Source of the DNA: Candidatus Gastranaerophilales bacterium | GTDB taxonomy: Bacteria > Cyanobacteriota > Vampirovibrionia > Gastranaerophilales > Gastranaerophilaceae | DNA length: 55,031 bases | Assembly: GCA_944322845.1 (NCBI GenBank) | Contig: CALUQE010000014.1 | Coordinates: 1-55,031 of the forward strand | Direction of reading: 5' to 3' | Part shown: positions 34,535 to 43,752 of the stretch, piece by piece | Layout: the number at the start of each line of letters is the position of its first letter | How positions within the stretch are numbered: position 1 is the stretch's first letter | Program-made: the position numbers and the translations under genes | Notes under the pieces: generated by a model | The model's database searches: none | What the model was told of the DNA's origin: nothing | The model's input: the letters and a program-made list of their open reading frames with translations, nothing else

Positions 34535-35587
34535 ATGCTAAGGTATTTTTTAGGTTCATATCTGGTAACAATATTCGGCTTAATAATGGCTTATCTTTGG
34601 GGTGAACATGTTCATAACGGAACCGGTTTAACCTGTGTATTTATTGCGTTTGTACTTGCGGTATTAGAAGTTAGCTTGTCTTTTGATAACGCTGTAGTTA
34701 ACGCAATGAAGCTTGAACACATGTCGGAGAAATGGCGTCATCGCTTTATTACATGGGGTATTTTAATAGCGGTATTCGGTATGAGATTTTTATTTCCGCT
34801 CCTTGTCGTTGCAATCTTTGCAAAGCTGAATATCTTGAAGGTGCTTGATATGGCTCTGAATGACGTACATTCTTATGCTCATTATCTGCATTTAACACAT
34901 GCTCCTATTGTATCATTTGGCGGTGCATTCCTTTTAATGCTGTTTATGGATTATTTTACGGAAAAAAACAAAGATATTCACTGGATAAAAGGCTTGGAAG
35001 ATTTTCTGCAAAAGTTCCATCGCATTCCGGGTATTTGTACGCTGGTAACTCTTGCTGCATTAGGCTTATTAATGTATGAAATTCCGCAGGAGGCAAGAAG
35101 TTCTGTATTTATGTCGGGTGTTTCCGGTATAATCACTTATCTTATAATCGACGGGCTTGCAGAATGGATGGAAAGACGTCAGGAAGAAAAAATGCGCTTG
35201 AATCCTGATGCAATAAAATGCTCCGGAATTGTAGGGTTTATGTATCTTGAACTTATTGACGCTTCGTTTTCTTTAGACGGTGTTTTAGGCGCATTTGCAC
35301 TGAGTAAAGATATTTTAATAATCACAATCGGGCTTTGTATCGGTGCTATGTTTGTTCGTTCTTTAACAATAATGCTTGTAGAAAAGAAAACTCTTGATAG
35401 TTATATTTATCTTGAACATGGCGCACACTGGGCAATCGGAACGCTTGCTGTTTTAATGTTTGTATCAACTTTCCATGAAGTTCCGGAAGTTGTAACAGGA
35501 CTTATGGGGCTTGCATTTATTGTTGCGGCATTCATTTCTTCTCTGATTCACAACAGGAAGGTTAAGAAGAATGCTTCAGGAGAGTAA
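34535..35587 (+). CDS. DUF475/TerC-like membrane protein
   Basis: 350 residues, about nine membrane segments. LEVSLSFDNAVVNAMKLEHM and later MYLELIDASFSLDGVLGAFAL are the paired acidic transmembrane motifs of DUF475, part of the TerC/LysE-type family. HW and HAHW-like histidines lie near the end (LEHGAHWAIG). TerC relatives export manganese or other metals and help load secreted metalloenzymes; the substrate here is unknown. Its last 17 bases overlap the tRNA nucleotidyltransferase gene. Confidence 0.85.
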   Translation: MLRYFLGSYLVTIFGLIMAYLWGEHVHNGTGLTCVFIAFVLAVLEVSLSFDNAVVNAMKLEHMSEKWRHRFITWGILIAVFGMRFLFPLLVVAIFAKLNILKVLDMALNDVHSYAHYLHLTHAPIVSFGGAFLLMLFMDYFTEKNKDIHWIKGLEDFLQKFHRIPGICTLVTLAALGLLMYEIPQEARSSVFMSGVSGIITYLIIDGLAEWMERRQEEKMRLNPDAIKCSGIVGFMYLELIDASFSLDGVLGAFALSKDILIITIGLCIGAMFVRSLTIMLVEKKTLDSYIYLEHGAHWAIGTLAVLMFVSTFHEVPEVVTGLMGLAFIVAAFISSLIHNRKVKKNASGE

Positions 35588-36428
35588 TCTTTATTATGTC
35601 GGTGGAGTCGTTCGTGACGGAATCCTAGGCGTGCCAAGCTTTGATACTGATTATTGTTATCAAGGTAATGCTATTGAGTTCGCCAAAAATCAGGGGCTTG
35701 ATATAATCAAAGAAAATCCTGCATTTGGCACTGTTCGGGTTTTGTATGGCGGAAAGGAAATTGATATCGCTTCTACAAGATGCGAAACTTATCCGAGAAA
35801 AGGTCATTTACCGCAGGTTGAAAGAATCGGCTGCCCGCTTGCAGAGGACGTTAAAAGGCGTGATTTTACAATAAATGCTATCGCAAAACGAACGACAGAC
35901 GGAGAGATAATTGATTTTACCGGCGGAGTAAAAGATATTGAAGCAAAAAAACTCCGAGTTTTACATGATAAAAGTTTTATAGAAGATCCGACAAGAATTG
36001 TGAGAGGGTTAAAATTTGCGGTTCGTTTTGGGTTTGAACTTGATGAAAAAACAAAAGAGCTGCAGGAAGAGTATTTGTGTAATATAAATTACGATATGAG
36101 TTACCACCGCCTGAAAAAAGAGCTTGTAGAAACCTTCAGTTTGAATAGGCAGGAAGCTCTGGACAGATTTATTACACAAGGAATTTATAAACTTTTGAGT
36201 CCTGACAGTGAAGGTATAGAGATTAATGCAAATATAGAATCACTGATAAAGGAAAATCCAGTGAATACTGTCTGGATTGTGTATATGGGATTATTTAACC
36301 TTGAAAATCTTGAATTGACACGTGCGGAAAAGAAAATTCTGGATTGGGCTGAGCGTTTAAAACGTGGTGATAAGCCAAATAATAATACTCCGAAAGAAAG
36401 TATTTTGCTTAATAAGATTCTGGGTTAA
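35571..36428 (+). CDS. CCA tRNA nucleotidyltransferase/poly(A) polymerase-like (short form)
   Basis: 285 residues. The class II nucleotidyltransferase head has GGVVRDGILG (11-20) and the metal pair D25/D27 in FDTDY. CPLAEDVKRRDFTINAIA is the third family motif. IDFTGGVKDIEAKKLRVLHD and EDPTRIVRGLKFAVRFGFELD are the neck motifs. The protein ends soon after the neck (usual members are about 400 residues or more), so the body and tail domains are reduced. It may add CCA, or only part of it if a second enzyme exists in the genome. Overlaps the upstream gene by 17 bp. Confidence 0.85.
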   Translation: MLQESNLYYVGGVVRDGILGVPSFDTDYCYQGNAIEFAKNQGLDIIKENPAFGTVRVLYGGKEIDIASTRCETYPRKGHLPQVERIGCPLAEDVKRRDFTINAIAKRTTDGEIIDFTGGVKDIEAKKLRVLHDKSFIEDPTRIVRGLKFAVRFGFELDEKTKELQEEYLCNINYDMSYHRLKKELVETFSLNRQEALDRFITQGIYKLLSPDSEGIEINANIESLIKENPVNTVWIVYMGLFNLENLELTRAEKKILDWAERLKRGDKPNNNTPKESILLNKILG

Positions 36429-36464
36429 TTGTAATTAGATATTGTGTAGTATAAACTTAAAAGT

Positions 36465-37343
36465 ATGCTTAAGAAGATACTGAATTCGAAATTTCATTTG
36501 CGTTTTGTTTTTAACCCTTTGATAAGATTTTTCGCTGATAATTTGGGAAATTACAAAGGGGTGAATATTAATGAACGCGAAATTCCGCTGATTGTTTCGC
36601 TGACTTCTTATCCGGAGAGATTTGGAGAGCTGCCTATTTCAATATATTCGCTTTTGAAGCAGAAACTAAAGCCTGACAGGATTATTTTATGGCTTGGAAA
36701 TGACGGAGAATACAAAGAAATTAACGATCTTCCGTATGAAATAACCAGATTTATTAAAAATGGATTGGAAATACGCTTTGTAAAAGATGTCCGTTCTTAT
36801 ACAAAAATTATTTATGCCTTGAAGGAATTTCCGGGGGCTGTAATTGTAACAGCTGACGATGATATATATTACCCTTCAGACTGGTTAGGGAAGCTGTATT
36901 ATTCTTACGCGGCGCATCCTGAGGATATTCAGGTGCACAGGGCTCACAGGGCTAAGGTTATTCGAGGCGCTCTTGCTCCGTATGAAGATTGGGGAAAGCA
37001 TGTTGAGGAAGAGACTGCTAGGTTTGATAATTTTCTTACGGGGGTCGGCGGAGCGCTGTATCCTCCGGAATGCTTTACAAAAGAGGTCTTGAGAGAAGAC
37101 GTGTTTCTTAAAAATTCTCCCAACGCGGATGATGTTTGGCTCTGGGTTATGGCGCTTTTAAGCGGGCGCAGGGTCAGAGTGGTGAAAAATCATATAAAAA
37201 CTTTGCGCTGTACAAATTTATACAGGCAGATGTTTAAGAAAGGCAGAACTCTTTATGCTTTAAATTCTTCCGGCGGCAACGACGAGCAGCTCCATAATCT
37301 TATGAAACTCTATGGTCAAAATGTTATCGGGAAATTAGTGTAG
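36465..37343 (+). CDS. Glycosyltransferase-like protein
   Basis: 292 residues. An N-terminal part ends in the start of a GT-A-like domain: VSLTSYPERFGELPISIYSL. TADDDIYYPSDWLGKLY is the DXD-type metal site, with an unusual DDD. FDNFLTGVGGALYPPECF and SPNADDVWLWVMALLSG are the acceptor side. I recognise this as a glycosyltransferase of a poorly characterised family, not a named enzyme. No membrane segments. First gene of the mixed-strand glycan block. Its stop is 4 bp from the stop of the convergent gene at 37348. Confidence 0.7.
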   Translation: MLKKILNSKFHLRFVFNPLIRFFADNLGNYKGVNINEREIPLIVSLTSYPERFGELPISIYSLLKQKLKPDRIILWLGNDGEYKEINDLPYEITRFIKNGLEIRFVKDVRSYTKIIYALKEFPGAVIVTADDDIYYPSDWLGKLYYSYAAHPEDIQVHRAHRAKVIRGALAPYEDWGKHVEEETARFDNFLTGVGGALYPPECFTKEVLREDVFLKNSPNADDVWLWVMALLSGRRVRVVKNHIKTLRCTNLYRQMFKKGRTLYALNSSGGNDEQLHNLMKLYGQNVIGKLV

Positions 37344-37347
37344 CTGC

Positions 37348-38214
37348 CTAAAACTCTTTTTCTAAGACTATTTTGTCGTTAAATAGGCTTACTTTTATTT
37401 GTTTTTTGGTGAATTTGAAATAAATAAATCTTGTTCTTATATAATTTAGGGTCAGAAATATTCTCTTTAGCCAGAATTTGTTTTTTATTGTTTGTGAATA
37501 AATCGAGATACTAAATAAAAATTTTGCAATCCAGCTGCATTTGTCTTTATTAATATAGCTGTCTTTATGCAGTCTCCAGCGGGTGAGCTTTTTATTAATA
37601 TAATAGATTTTGTTATGTGAAAGCTGAGCCCAGAGGTAATGATCAAGTGAAGATTTGCAGATTGGATTAAATTTGCACTCCTTAATTAATTCTTTTTTTA
37701 CCATAGCGCAGGAAAATGTCGGGATAATATTGCTTTTTGAAATTATTTGCGGAAAATTTTCAATGAATTTTGAATGATCAAGTTCTACAAGGTATTTGCT
37801 TACTTTTCTATAGTACTCTTCTATATTGGCTGCTTTTTCTTTATCCTGAAAGAACTCTACGTCAGTAAAAATTATATCAGCACCAAGTTTTGCGGCTTTT
37901 ATCTTTTCTTCTATTGAAGCGGGCAAAAAAACATCATCAGATTCAAGGAATGCAATCCATTCTCCGTCAGCAAAGTCTATGGCTTTTTTTAAAGTTGCTG
38001 CAAGCCCGAGGTTCTTTTCATTAATGATAAGTTTAACTCTGCTGTCTTTTTTTACGTATTCATTAATAACATTAAGTGAATAGTCGGTTGAGGCATCGTC
38101 AATGACTATCAAATCCCAGTTAAGGTAAGTTTGATTGAGAACGCTTTCTATCGCCTGTTTTATGTACAGGGCGTAGTTGTAGCTGGGCATTATTATACTT
38201 ACTTTTTCATACAT
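37348..38214 (-). CDS. Family 2 glycosyltransferase
   Basis: 288 residues. Standard GT2 start: SIIMPSYNYALYIKQAIESV, with the nucleotide-binding VIDDASTDYSL, and the metal site in LESDDVFLPAS. The C-terminal about 90 residues are basic and aromatic, consistent with membrane association. Donor and acceptor are unknown. It is divergent from the membrane protein at 38255 with about 40 bp between. Confidence 0.88.
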   Translation of the reverse strand: MYEKVSIIMPSYNYALYIKQAIESVLNQTYLNWDLIVIDDASTDYSLNVINEYVKKDSRVKLIINEKNLGLAATLKKAIDFADGEWIAFLESDDVFLPASIEEKIKAAKLGADIIFTDVEFFQDKEKAANIEEYYRKVSKYLVELDHSKFIENFPQIISKSNIIPTFSCAMVKKELIKECKFNPICKSSLDHYLWAQLSHNKIYYINKKLTRWRLHKDSYINKDKCSWIAKFLFSISIYSQTIKNKFWLKRIFLTLNYIRTRFIYFKFTKKQIKVSLFNDKIVLEKEF

Positions 38215-38218
38215 TAAA

Positions 38219-38247
38219 TTTACAGCCTTTTACTAGTATACTATAAT
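38219..38247 (+). promoter_or_regulatory. Sigma70 promoter, probably leaderless, for the GT-C-like gene
   Basis: TTTACA at 38219-38224, a 17-bp spacer and TATAAT at 38242-38247. The ATG at 38255 begins seven bases later and has no Shine-Dalgarno sequence. Confidence 0.65.
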
Positions 38248-38254
38248 AAATATA

Positions 38255-39583
38255 ATGAGTTTGAAAGAATTTTGTAAGAAGAGAGCTAATATAATTATAA
38301 TGATTGCGGTTTTAGCAATCTATATTTGTTTAACGCTTTCAAGTTCCTCTTTTGTGAATTTTAATCATGATGAAGTTCACGCATGGAATATTGCGTCCAA
38401 CTTTGGCTTTTTTGATATTGTAAGATTAATGCGGAGCGAAGGGCATACTTTTGTCTGGTTCATGCTGATGAAACCGTTTACCGGATTCTCGATATTTGCA
38501 ATTAAGTGGTTAAACTGGGCATTTACTTTTTCCGCAGTTCTTCTTTTGTGGTTATTTTCTCCGTTTAAGCTTCCGGAAAAAATATTAATAACATTTTCCT
38601 GCCCGTTTTTATTAATTTATCCTGTTGTTGCAAGATGCTACGGAATCGGGCTTTTGCTCCTTTTTGCGATCGCAGTTTTATACAAAAGGCGCTTTGAACA
38701 TCCTGTATGGTATGCTATTTTAATCTTTTTTGCCGCAAATACAAGTCTTATGGCTGCAATACCGGCACTTGTTCTCGGTTTGTTTTTCGGAATTGAATTA
38801 ATTATTAAGAAGAAATTCTTGCCTGTTTTAATACTTTTCTTAGCACCGCTTAGTCTTTATATTCAGTGGCATAATCCTATAATACCCGCTTATTCAGATG
38901 AATATTTATTTCTGCCGAGAGTTATTGATTTTCTGTTTGGGAATTTTAAATACAGCTGGTGCGCAAGCTGGGCTAAAGTTGTTTATCCTTTAATGTTTAT
39001 TGCTTCTTTGCTGTTTTTTAGGGGAAAAGCTCTGGGATTCTGGCTTCTCTCGTCTGCTTCTCTGCTTGCTGTTTTTGCGTTTGCATATTGCGGGTTTGAT
39101 TATCATTTTTATTTCTTTTATGTGTATTTGATACTTGCCTGCTGGATAAATTCAGGAAATAAGTACAGAGAATTTTTTATTGCGGTTTTCTGCACGTTGT
39201 CAATGCTTTATTGTTTTAAAACGGTTGATAATGTATGGCATTTCAAAACTTATTACAGAGAAAATGCACAGTGTATAATGAGCGCAGTTGAAAAAGGTGC
39301 GACTATTTATACAACACTTTACGACCACAACGTTCTGGTTCCTTACCTGGGTAAGGAACCGCTAAAAGACTTTAGCGGTTCTCCCCTTCTATCTTTTGAA
39401 AATTTCCGGACAATTTACACAGATAAACGTCAGGAGCTTGATTTAGAGGCATTATATAAAATAGCGCCTTCTAAGAGTTATTTGTTAATAAAATCCTCTC
39501 TTGCAGACGGTTTAAAGCTGGATTTTACGGATAAAAACCGTTATAAAGAATGCGGGGATGATATTTTATACAGATTTAAATAA
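38255..39583 (+). CDS. Polytopic GT-C-type glycosyltransferase-like membrane protein
   Basis: 442 residues, about ten membrane segments. After the first segment is FNHDEVHAWNIAS, the acidic loop motif expected in GT-C (ArnT/PMT-like) enzymes that use polyprenyl-phosphate sugars. The C-terminal about 110 residues are outside the membrane. The function in this block is probably adding a sugar on the outer face of the membrane; the donor is not known. Two adjoining perfect inverted repeats (39337-39380) lie inside its coding sequence. Its end overlaps the end of the convergent gene by 18 bp. Confidence 0.72.
   Translation: MSLKEFCKKRANIIIMIAVLAIYICLTLSSSSFVNFNHDEVHAWNIASNFGFFDIVRLMRSEGHTFVWFMLMKPFTGFSIFAIKWLNWAFTFSAVLLLWLFSPFKLPEKILITFSCPFLLIYPVVARCYGIGLLLLFAIAVLYKRRFEHPVWYAILIFFAANTSLMAAIPALVLGLFFGIELIIKKKFLPVLILFLAPLSLYIQWHNPIIPAYSDEYLFLPRVIDFLFGNFKYSWCASWAKVVYPLMFIASLLFFRGKALGFWLLSSASLLAVFAFAYCGFDYHFYFFYVYLILACWINSGNKYREFFIAVFCTLSMLYCFKTVDNVWHFKTYYRENAQCIMSAVEKGATIYTTLYDHNVLVPYLGKEPLKDFSGSPLLSFENFRTIYTDKRQELDLEALYKIAPSKSYLLIKSSLADGLKLDFTDKNRYKECGDDILYRFK
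39337..39380. repeat. Two joined perfect palindromes within a gene
   Basis: GGTTCCTTACC (39337-39347) pairs with GGTAAGGAACC (39350-39360). AACCGCTAAA (39357-39366) pairs with TTTAGCGGTT (39371-39380). The two share the AACC. They encode residues near VPYLGKEPLKDFSGSPLL of the membrane protein. Confidence 0.8.
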
Positions 39584-40570
39584 TTTCTTTTTAATATTAA
39601 TTATGTTTTTCCACAGATTAGGGCAGTGTTTGCGCATCAAAACTTTTCGCAGGTTTATTAAAAGTTCATATTCGTTCGGGTCAAGTTCAGTATAGATGTA
39701 TTTTTTAGAATCAGGAGTATTAAGGCGAATTACAGTTTTTATGAGTTCAAATGTTGATATTTCGTTTTCAATATAAGCTTTTTCGACGTTGTGCCTGATT
39801 TGATAGTAGTCAAATCCGAGAAGTCTGTATTTTATATTATCAGGCAAATTTTTGTAGAGTTTTTTATTATGTTCAAAAGCTTTTACTATACCTTTAAAAC
39901 TCTTATACCCTTCCGGTACAAGAGAACCTTTTCTGTTAATTCTGTAATTTATTCCGATAATATCTGTGTAAACAAGCGTTTTGCAATTGATATACGCAAT
40001 TGCCGCAGGAATCATTTCTTCTAAAGCTTTGTCGTGTGTGTAAAAAATATTGTTATCAAGAAGAAATTGTCTTTTATGCAGCTTAATCCAGGCATATCTG
40101 TCCCAGTTGTCAAATGCTTCGGGATTTTTAACGGGGTTCAATATCCTGTTAGTTATTGTTTCATTTTTAAATTCAACGGTATTAAATTCTTTTGAAATAT
40201 TATCAAAAGTATTGTATTTAAAGTAAAGAATGTCCGGCTGAGAAAACTCCTGCAGCTTTTTGCACAGCCCTGAATATAAGTCAGCTTCCAGCCAGTCATC
40301 AGGGTCTACAAAGTGCACATACTCTCCATTTGCCGCTTTTAGCCCTATATTCCTTGACTCTCCCGCTCCGACATTAGTTTCATTTTTTATTATCCGTATT
40401 CTCTTATCTTTTTGTTTATATTCTTCTAAAATTTCCAGAGAATTATCACTGCTTGCGTCATTAACACAAATTATTTCCAGATTGCCGTAACTCTGGCTGA
40501 TAATAGAATCAAGACATTTTGAAAGATATTCGGATACATTATAAACAGGTAAAATAACGCTTATTAACAC
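39566..40570 (-). CDS. Family 2 glycosyltransferase
   Basis: 334 residues. GT2 domain: SVILPVYNVSEYLSKCLDSI, then CVNDASSDNSLEIL and metal site FVDPDDWLEADLY. The C-terminal part (about 220-334) is helical. Strongly similar to the next gene (40564-41604) in the first 100 residues, with the same length and order of motifs. The two overlap by 7 bp and look like an old tandem duplication. Last gene of that pair; its stop lies inside the end of the membrane protein gene. Confidence 0.9.
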   Translation of the reverse strand: MLISVILPVYNVSEYLSKCLDSIISQSYGNLEIICVNDASSDNSLEILEEYKQKDKRIRIIKNETNVGAGESRNIGLKAANGEYVHFVDPDDWLEADLYSGLCKKLQEFSQPDILYFKYNTFDNISKEFNTVEFKNETITNRILNPVKNPEAFDNWDRYAWIKLHKRQFLLDNNIFYTHDKALEEMIPAAIAYINCKTLVYTDIIGINYRINRKGSLVPEGYKSFKGIVKAFEHNKKLYKNLPDNIKYRLLGFDYYQIRHNVEKAYIENEISTFELIKTVIRLNTPDSKKYIYTELDPNEYELLINLRKVLMRKHCPNLWKNIINIKKKLFKSV

Positions 40571-41604
40571 TTAATTAACCTCTTTTTAATTTCAAAATAT
40601 CTCTTTGTAAATTCCGGAAAATGTTCTTTTACAAACTGTCTTGTATTGTAGGAGAAAAAGAATTTAACCTGATTGTATTTTAAAACTTTTCTGCAAAGCC
40701 TTACTGCTAATTGAGCGTTAAAAATATTATTTTCTTTAAATATTTCCATATCAATATTTTGCCGGAACATTTCTTTTATTTCTCTAAAAGACATTTTTCC
40801 GCAATAATACGCATCAATTGCATTCATGACAAGCATTTCATATATATAGTTTAATATTGCGGTTTTTGTGTCAGAAGGTAAATCCTTAACAGCATTATTG
40901 GCCCAGATTGTATCTTGCAGAATATTCCTGACAAAAGAAGTGCGTTTTGTAAGAAGCGAGCCTGTTCTTGCAGCTCTGTAATGCAGAAGAGGTTCTTCTG
41001 TAAAAATAATATTTTTTGCTTTTATAGCTGCACGCATAGCGTATTCGATGTCTTCAAGACATCTGTAATCATTGTAAAACAATTGATTTCCCATAATAAA
41101 ATCCCGCCTGTAAATTTTTATCCAGGCACTGGGACTCCATAGCTTGAAGCATTCCGGATTGTCGTAAATATTCACTTTTTTGTGCAAAAGATCTTTTGCC
41201 GGATAGTCAATATGTTCAATTTTACCGGTTTCCTCATTGTGGGATAAGTATGTAAACCTTACTGCTTCAATATCATCTTCAAAGTATTTTAGAAGAGTTT
41301 CGTAGGCATTTAATTCTAACCAATCGTCAGAATCAAGGCAGTGAATATATTTTCCCCCGGCAATTTTTATTCCTTCATTTCTTGATAATCCGAGTCCGAG
41401 ATTTTCGGGATTTTTTTTGACAATAATTCTGGAATCTTTTTGGGCATATTCTTCCAGAATTTTATCCGATGAGTCAGTAGTGCAGTCATTAATGCATATT
41501 ATTTCCAGATTTTTATAAGTCTGGTTTATGACAGAATCAAGGCACTCTCTCAAATATTTCTCAACATTATAAACAGGTATAACAACGCTTATTAGAGGAT
41601 TCAT
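40564..41604 (-). CDS. Family 2 glycosyltransferase, paralogue of the next gene
   Basis: 346 residues. GT2 motifs: SVVIPVYNVEKYLRECLDSV, then CINDCTTDSSDKIL and metal site CLDSDDWLELNAYE. It shares its layout and many blocks with the protein at 39566-40570. The C-terminus is basic. The -10 box (extended type) ends six bases before the ATG, so a leaderless start is likely. Expected to act on a surface glycan; specificity unknown. Confidence 0.9.
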   Translation of the reverse strand: MNPLISVVIPVYNVEKYLRECLDSVINQTYKNLEIICINDCTTDSSDKILEEYAQKDSRIIVKKNPENLGLGLSRNEGIKIAGGKYIHCLDSDDWLELNAYETLLKYFEDDIEAVRFTYLSHNEETGKIEHIDYPAKDLLHKKVNIYDNPECFKLWSPSAWIKIYRRDFIMGNQLFYNDYRCLEDIEYAMRAAIKAKNIIFTEEPLLHYRAARTGSLLTKRTSFVRNILQDTIWANNAVKDLPSDTKTAILNYIYEMLVMNAIDAYYCGKMSFREIKEMFRQNIDMEIFKENNIFNAQLAVRLCRKVLKYNQVKFFFSYNTRQFVKEHFPEFTKRYFEIKKRLIKC

Positions 41605-41610
41605 AGGTAT

Positions 41611-41619
41611 AATATAGCA
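41611..41619 (-). promoter_or_regulatory. Extended -10 promoter of the GT2 pair
   Basis: On the minus strand TGcTATATT; six bases separate it from the ATG at 41604. No clear -35 box and no ribosome site. Confidence 0.45.
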
Positions 41620-41649
41620 TGAAATTTATATTTAATGTAAGATTTATAT

Positions 41650-42483
41650 ATGAAATTGAGCATTATAACTTTAACTTTAAACAAACTGGATTATACAAAA
41701 AACTTTATAGAGAGCTTAAAAAAGTATACTAGGGACTTTGAATTGATTATTGTGGATAACGGTTCTTCTGACGGTACAGTTGAGTATATTAAATCAATGC
41801 CCGAGGTAAAATTAATTCAAAACAGTGAGAATCTGGGGTTTTCAAAAGGTAATAATCAGGGGATAGAAATAGCAGAGGGTGAATATATAGCTTTTCTAAA
41901 TAATGATATATTGCTTTATCCGAACTGGTTTGAGGCTTGTGAAAAGGTTTTTGCAAATGAAAAAGCCGGTTTTGTTTCTCCGAGGCACATTAATCCTCAC
42001 TACGACAATACGAATCCTGAAAAGTACATCAAGTATTTTCAGGGATTTCATTATGACAAACCTTACGAGAAAAGTTTTGATGAATGCGTATTTTCGTGTG
42101 TTATAACAAAACGTGACGTTCTTGATAAAATCGGTGTTTTTGATGAGAACTTTTTCCCTGCGTTCTTTGAAGATAATGACTTGAAGTATAGAGCAATTGA
42201 GGCAGGATACGGGATTTATGTTACAAACGAAGCCGGATTTTACCATTTTGGCTCTGTTACATCCGTAAAACATTCTCAAAATATGGAAAAAAACAGGGCT
42301 TATTATTATTCAAAACATCCGCTTGCAGAATATCTTTCAATTTCCGGCGCGGAAAAATTCCAATTACAGAGAATGGCGAAACAGTTTAAAGTTTTTCCGC
42401 TCAACAAGATTTATGCAGTCCATTTAATGTTTATAAAACTTATAAACAGACTGAAAAAGATTACGGGAGTAAAGAAGGCTTGA
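41650..42483 (+). CDS. Family 2 glycosyltransferase (rhamnosyltransferase-like)
   Basis: 277 residues. GT2 with SIITLTLNKLDYTKNFIESL, VDNGSSDGTVEYI and NLGFSKGNNQGIEIAEGEYIA. The metal site is LNNDILLYPNW, as in WbbL-type rhamnosyltransferases and relatives, where NND replaces DXD. FFEDNDLKYRAIEAGYGIYV is the acceptor-side block typical of that group. rfbA at 2020-2913 could provide the first step of dTDP-rhamnose. Overlaps the following gene by 4 bp. Confidence 0.9.
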   Translation: MKLSIITLTLNKLDYTKNFIESLKKYTRDFELIIVDNGSSDGTVEYIKSMPEVKLIQNSENLGFSKGNNQGIEIAEGEYIAFLNNDILLYPNWFEACEKVFANEKAGFVSPRHINPHYDNTNPEKYIKYFQGFHYDKPYEKSFDECVFSCVITKRDVLDKIGVFDENFFPAFFEDNDLKYRAIEAGYGIYVTNEAGFYHFGSVTSVKHSQNMEKNRAYYYSKHPLAEYLSISGAEKFQLQRMAKQFKVFPLNKIYAVHLMFIKLINRLKKITGVKKA

Positions 42484-43703
42484 AAATCCTATATGATTGT
42501 ACTGAGCTTTCATATTTTTATGATACGAACGGACACAGAGCCGGTGTATTTTATGTCGCCTTGAATCTCTTAAATGAATTTAAAAAAAGAGGGCATGATA
42601 TAACTCTCTATTGCGATTTTAGACGATATTATTTTATGAAGAATATAAAAGAATTTGCAGATTTTAAAATTCTGGATTCGCATTCTTTGTTGAATAAGTT
42701 TATCGGCAGAATACTTTATTATACAAGGAAACTTCCTTATACTGTAAAGACGGCTTTTACAATACTTTCGAGGTTTTATGATAAGTATTTTTATATAATA
42801 AGTTTAAAAGGAATTAAAGAGATTGAAGAATTTGATATTTACCTATCACCTTTTACTCCTCCGTCAGTCGATATTCAAAAAGCTGAAATCCCAAAATTCA
42901 GAATGCTCCATGATATAATTCCTATCTTGGAAAAAGGTATGCCTAAGAATACAAAAGACTGGCACTATAAGGTTTATAACACAATTAGCGAAAATGAATT
43001 TTATGTTACAAATTCCGAATGCACACGCAATGATGTTTTAAACTATTTTCCTTTTATAAAGCCTGAAAATATTAAAACAACGCTTTTGGGGGTAAATGAA
43101 AACTTTAAAAAGATTAAGGGTAAGATAGGGTATAACATTCCGGAGGATAAAAAATACGTTTTTTCCCTTTGTACACTTGGAAAACGCAAGAATGTGATTT
43201 TTGCTATCAGAAATTTCATCAAATTTATAGAAAAGAATAAGATTAAGGATCTTGTACTTGTTCTCGGCGGAAGCAACTGGAAAACCTTTGAGGCGGAACT
43301 TGACAGGACGCTTAAACAGTATGACAAATCTAAAATTATACTTACAGGTTATGTAAAAGATGAGGATTTACCGGCGTTGTATTCTAATGCTCTAATGTTT
43401 GTTTACCCTTCGCTTTATGAAGGCTTCGGCTTGCCTGTTCTTGAGGCTATGAAATGCGGCTGTCCGGTGATTACATCAAATGTTTCATCTCTTCCTGAGG
43501 TTATAGGTGAAGCCGGTATTAAAATAAATCCCGAAAATGATAATGAGATGATTGAAGCGTATGAAAAATTTTATTATGATAATTTCTACAGAGAGCTTTG
43601 CTCTGAAAGAGGAATGATAAGAGCAAGGACTTTTACCTGGGCGCATTGCTGCGATGAGATTCTGGATTTTATAAACGAAAAATTAAATCAACCTAATATA
43701 TGA
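42480..43703 (+). CDS. Family 4 glycosyltransferase
   Basis: 407 residues. GT-B fold. The C-terminal domain has the retaining GT4 motif EGFGLPVLEAMKCGCPVI, in which two glutamates hold the nucleotide sugar, after FVYPSLY. FSLCTLGKRKN and LTGYVKDEDLPALYSNA match the family. It starts at TTG (42480) overlapping the previous stop (TTGA), with AAGAAGG just upstream; no ATG nearby fits. Coupled translation with the GT2 gene before it suggests that the two act in sequence. Confidence 0.9.
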   Translation: MKILYDCTELSYFYDTNGHRAGVFYVALNLLNEFKKRGHDITLYCDFRRYYFMKNIKEFADFKILDSHSLLNKFIGRILYYTRKLPYTVKTAFTILSRFYDKYFYIISLKGIKEIEEFDIYLSPFTPPSVDIQKAEIPKFRMLHDIIPILEKGMPKNTKDWHYKVYNTISENEFYVTNSECTRNDVLNYFPFIKPENIKTTLLGVNENFKKIKGKIGYNIPEDKKYVFSLCTLGKRKNVIFAIRNFIKFIEKNKIKDLVLVLGGSNWKTFEAELDRTLKQYDKSKIILTGYVKDEDLPALYSNALMFVYPSLYEGFGLPVLEAMKCGCPVITSNVSSLPEVIGEAGIKINPENDNEMIEAYEKFYYDNFYRELCSERGMIRARTFTWAHCCDEILDFINEKLNQPNI

Positions 43704-43752
43704 TATTAAAATGCCGGTTATACTCTATAATAAAATAGTAAAGAGGTTTTTA

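Noticed and set aside
39566..41604. Recent duplication or assembly error in the two GT2 genes
   Set aside because: The proteins share motifs but differ at most positions, so the pair is old and both frames are intact.
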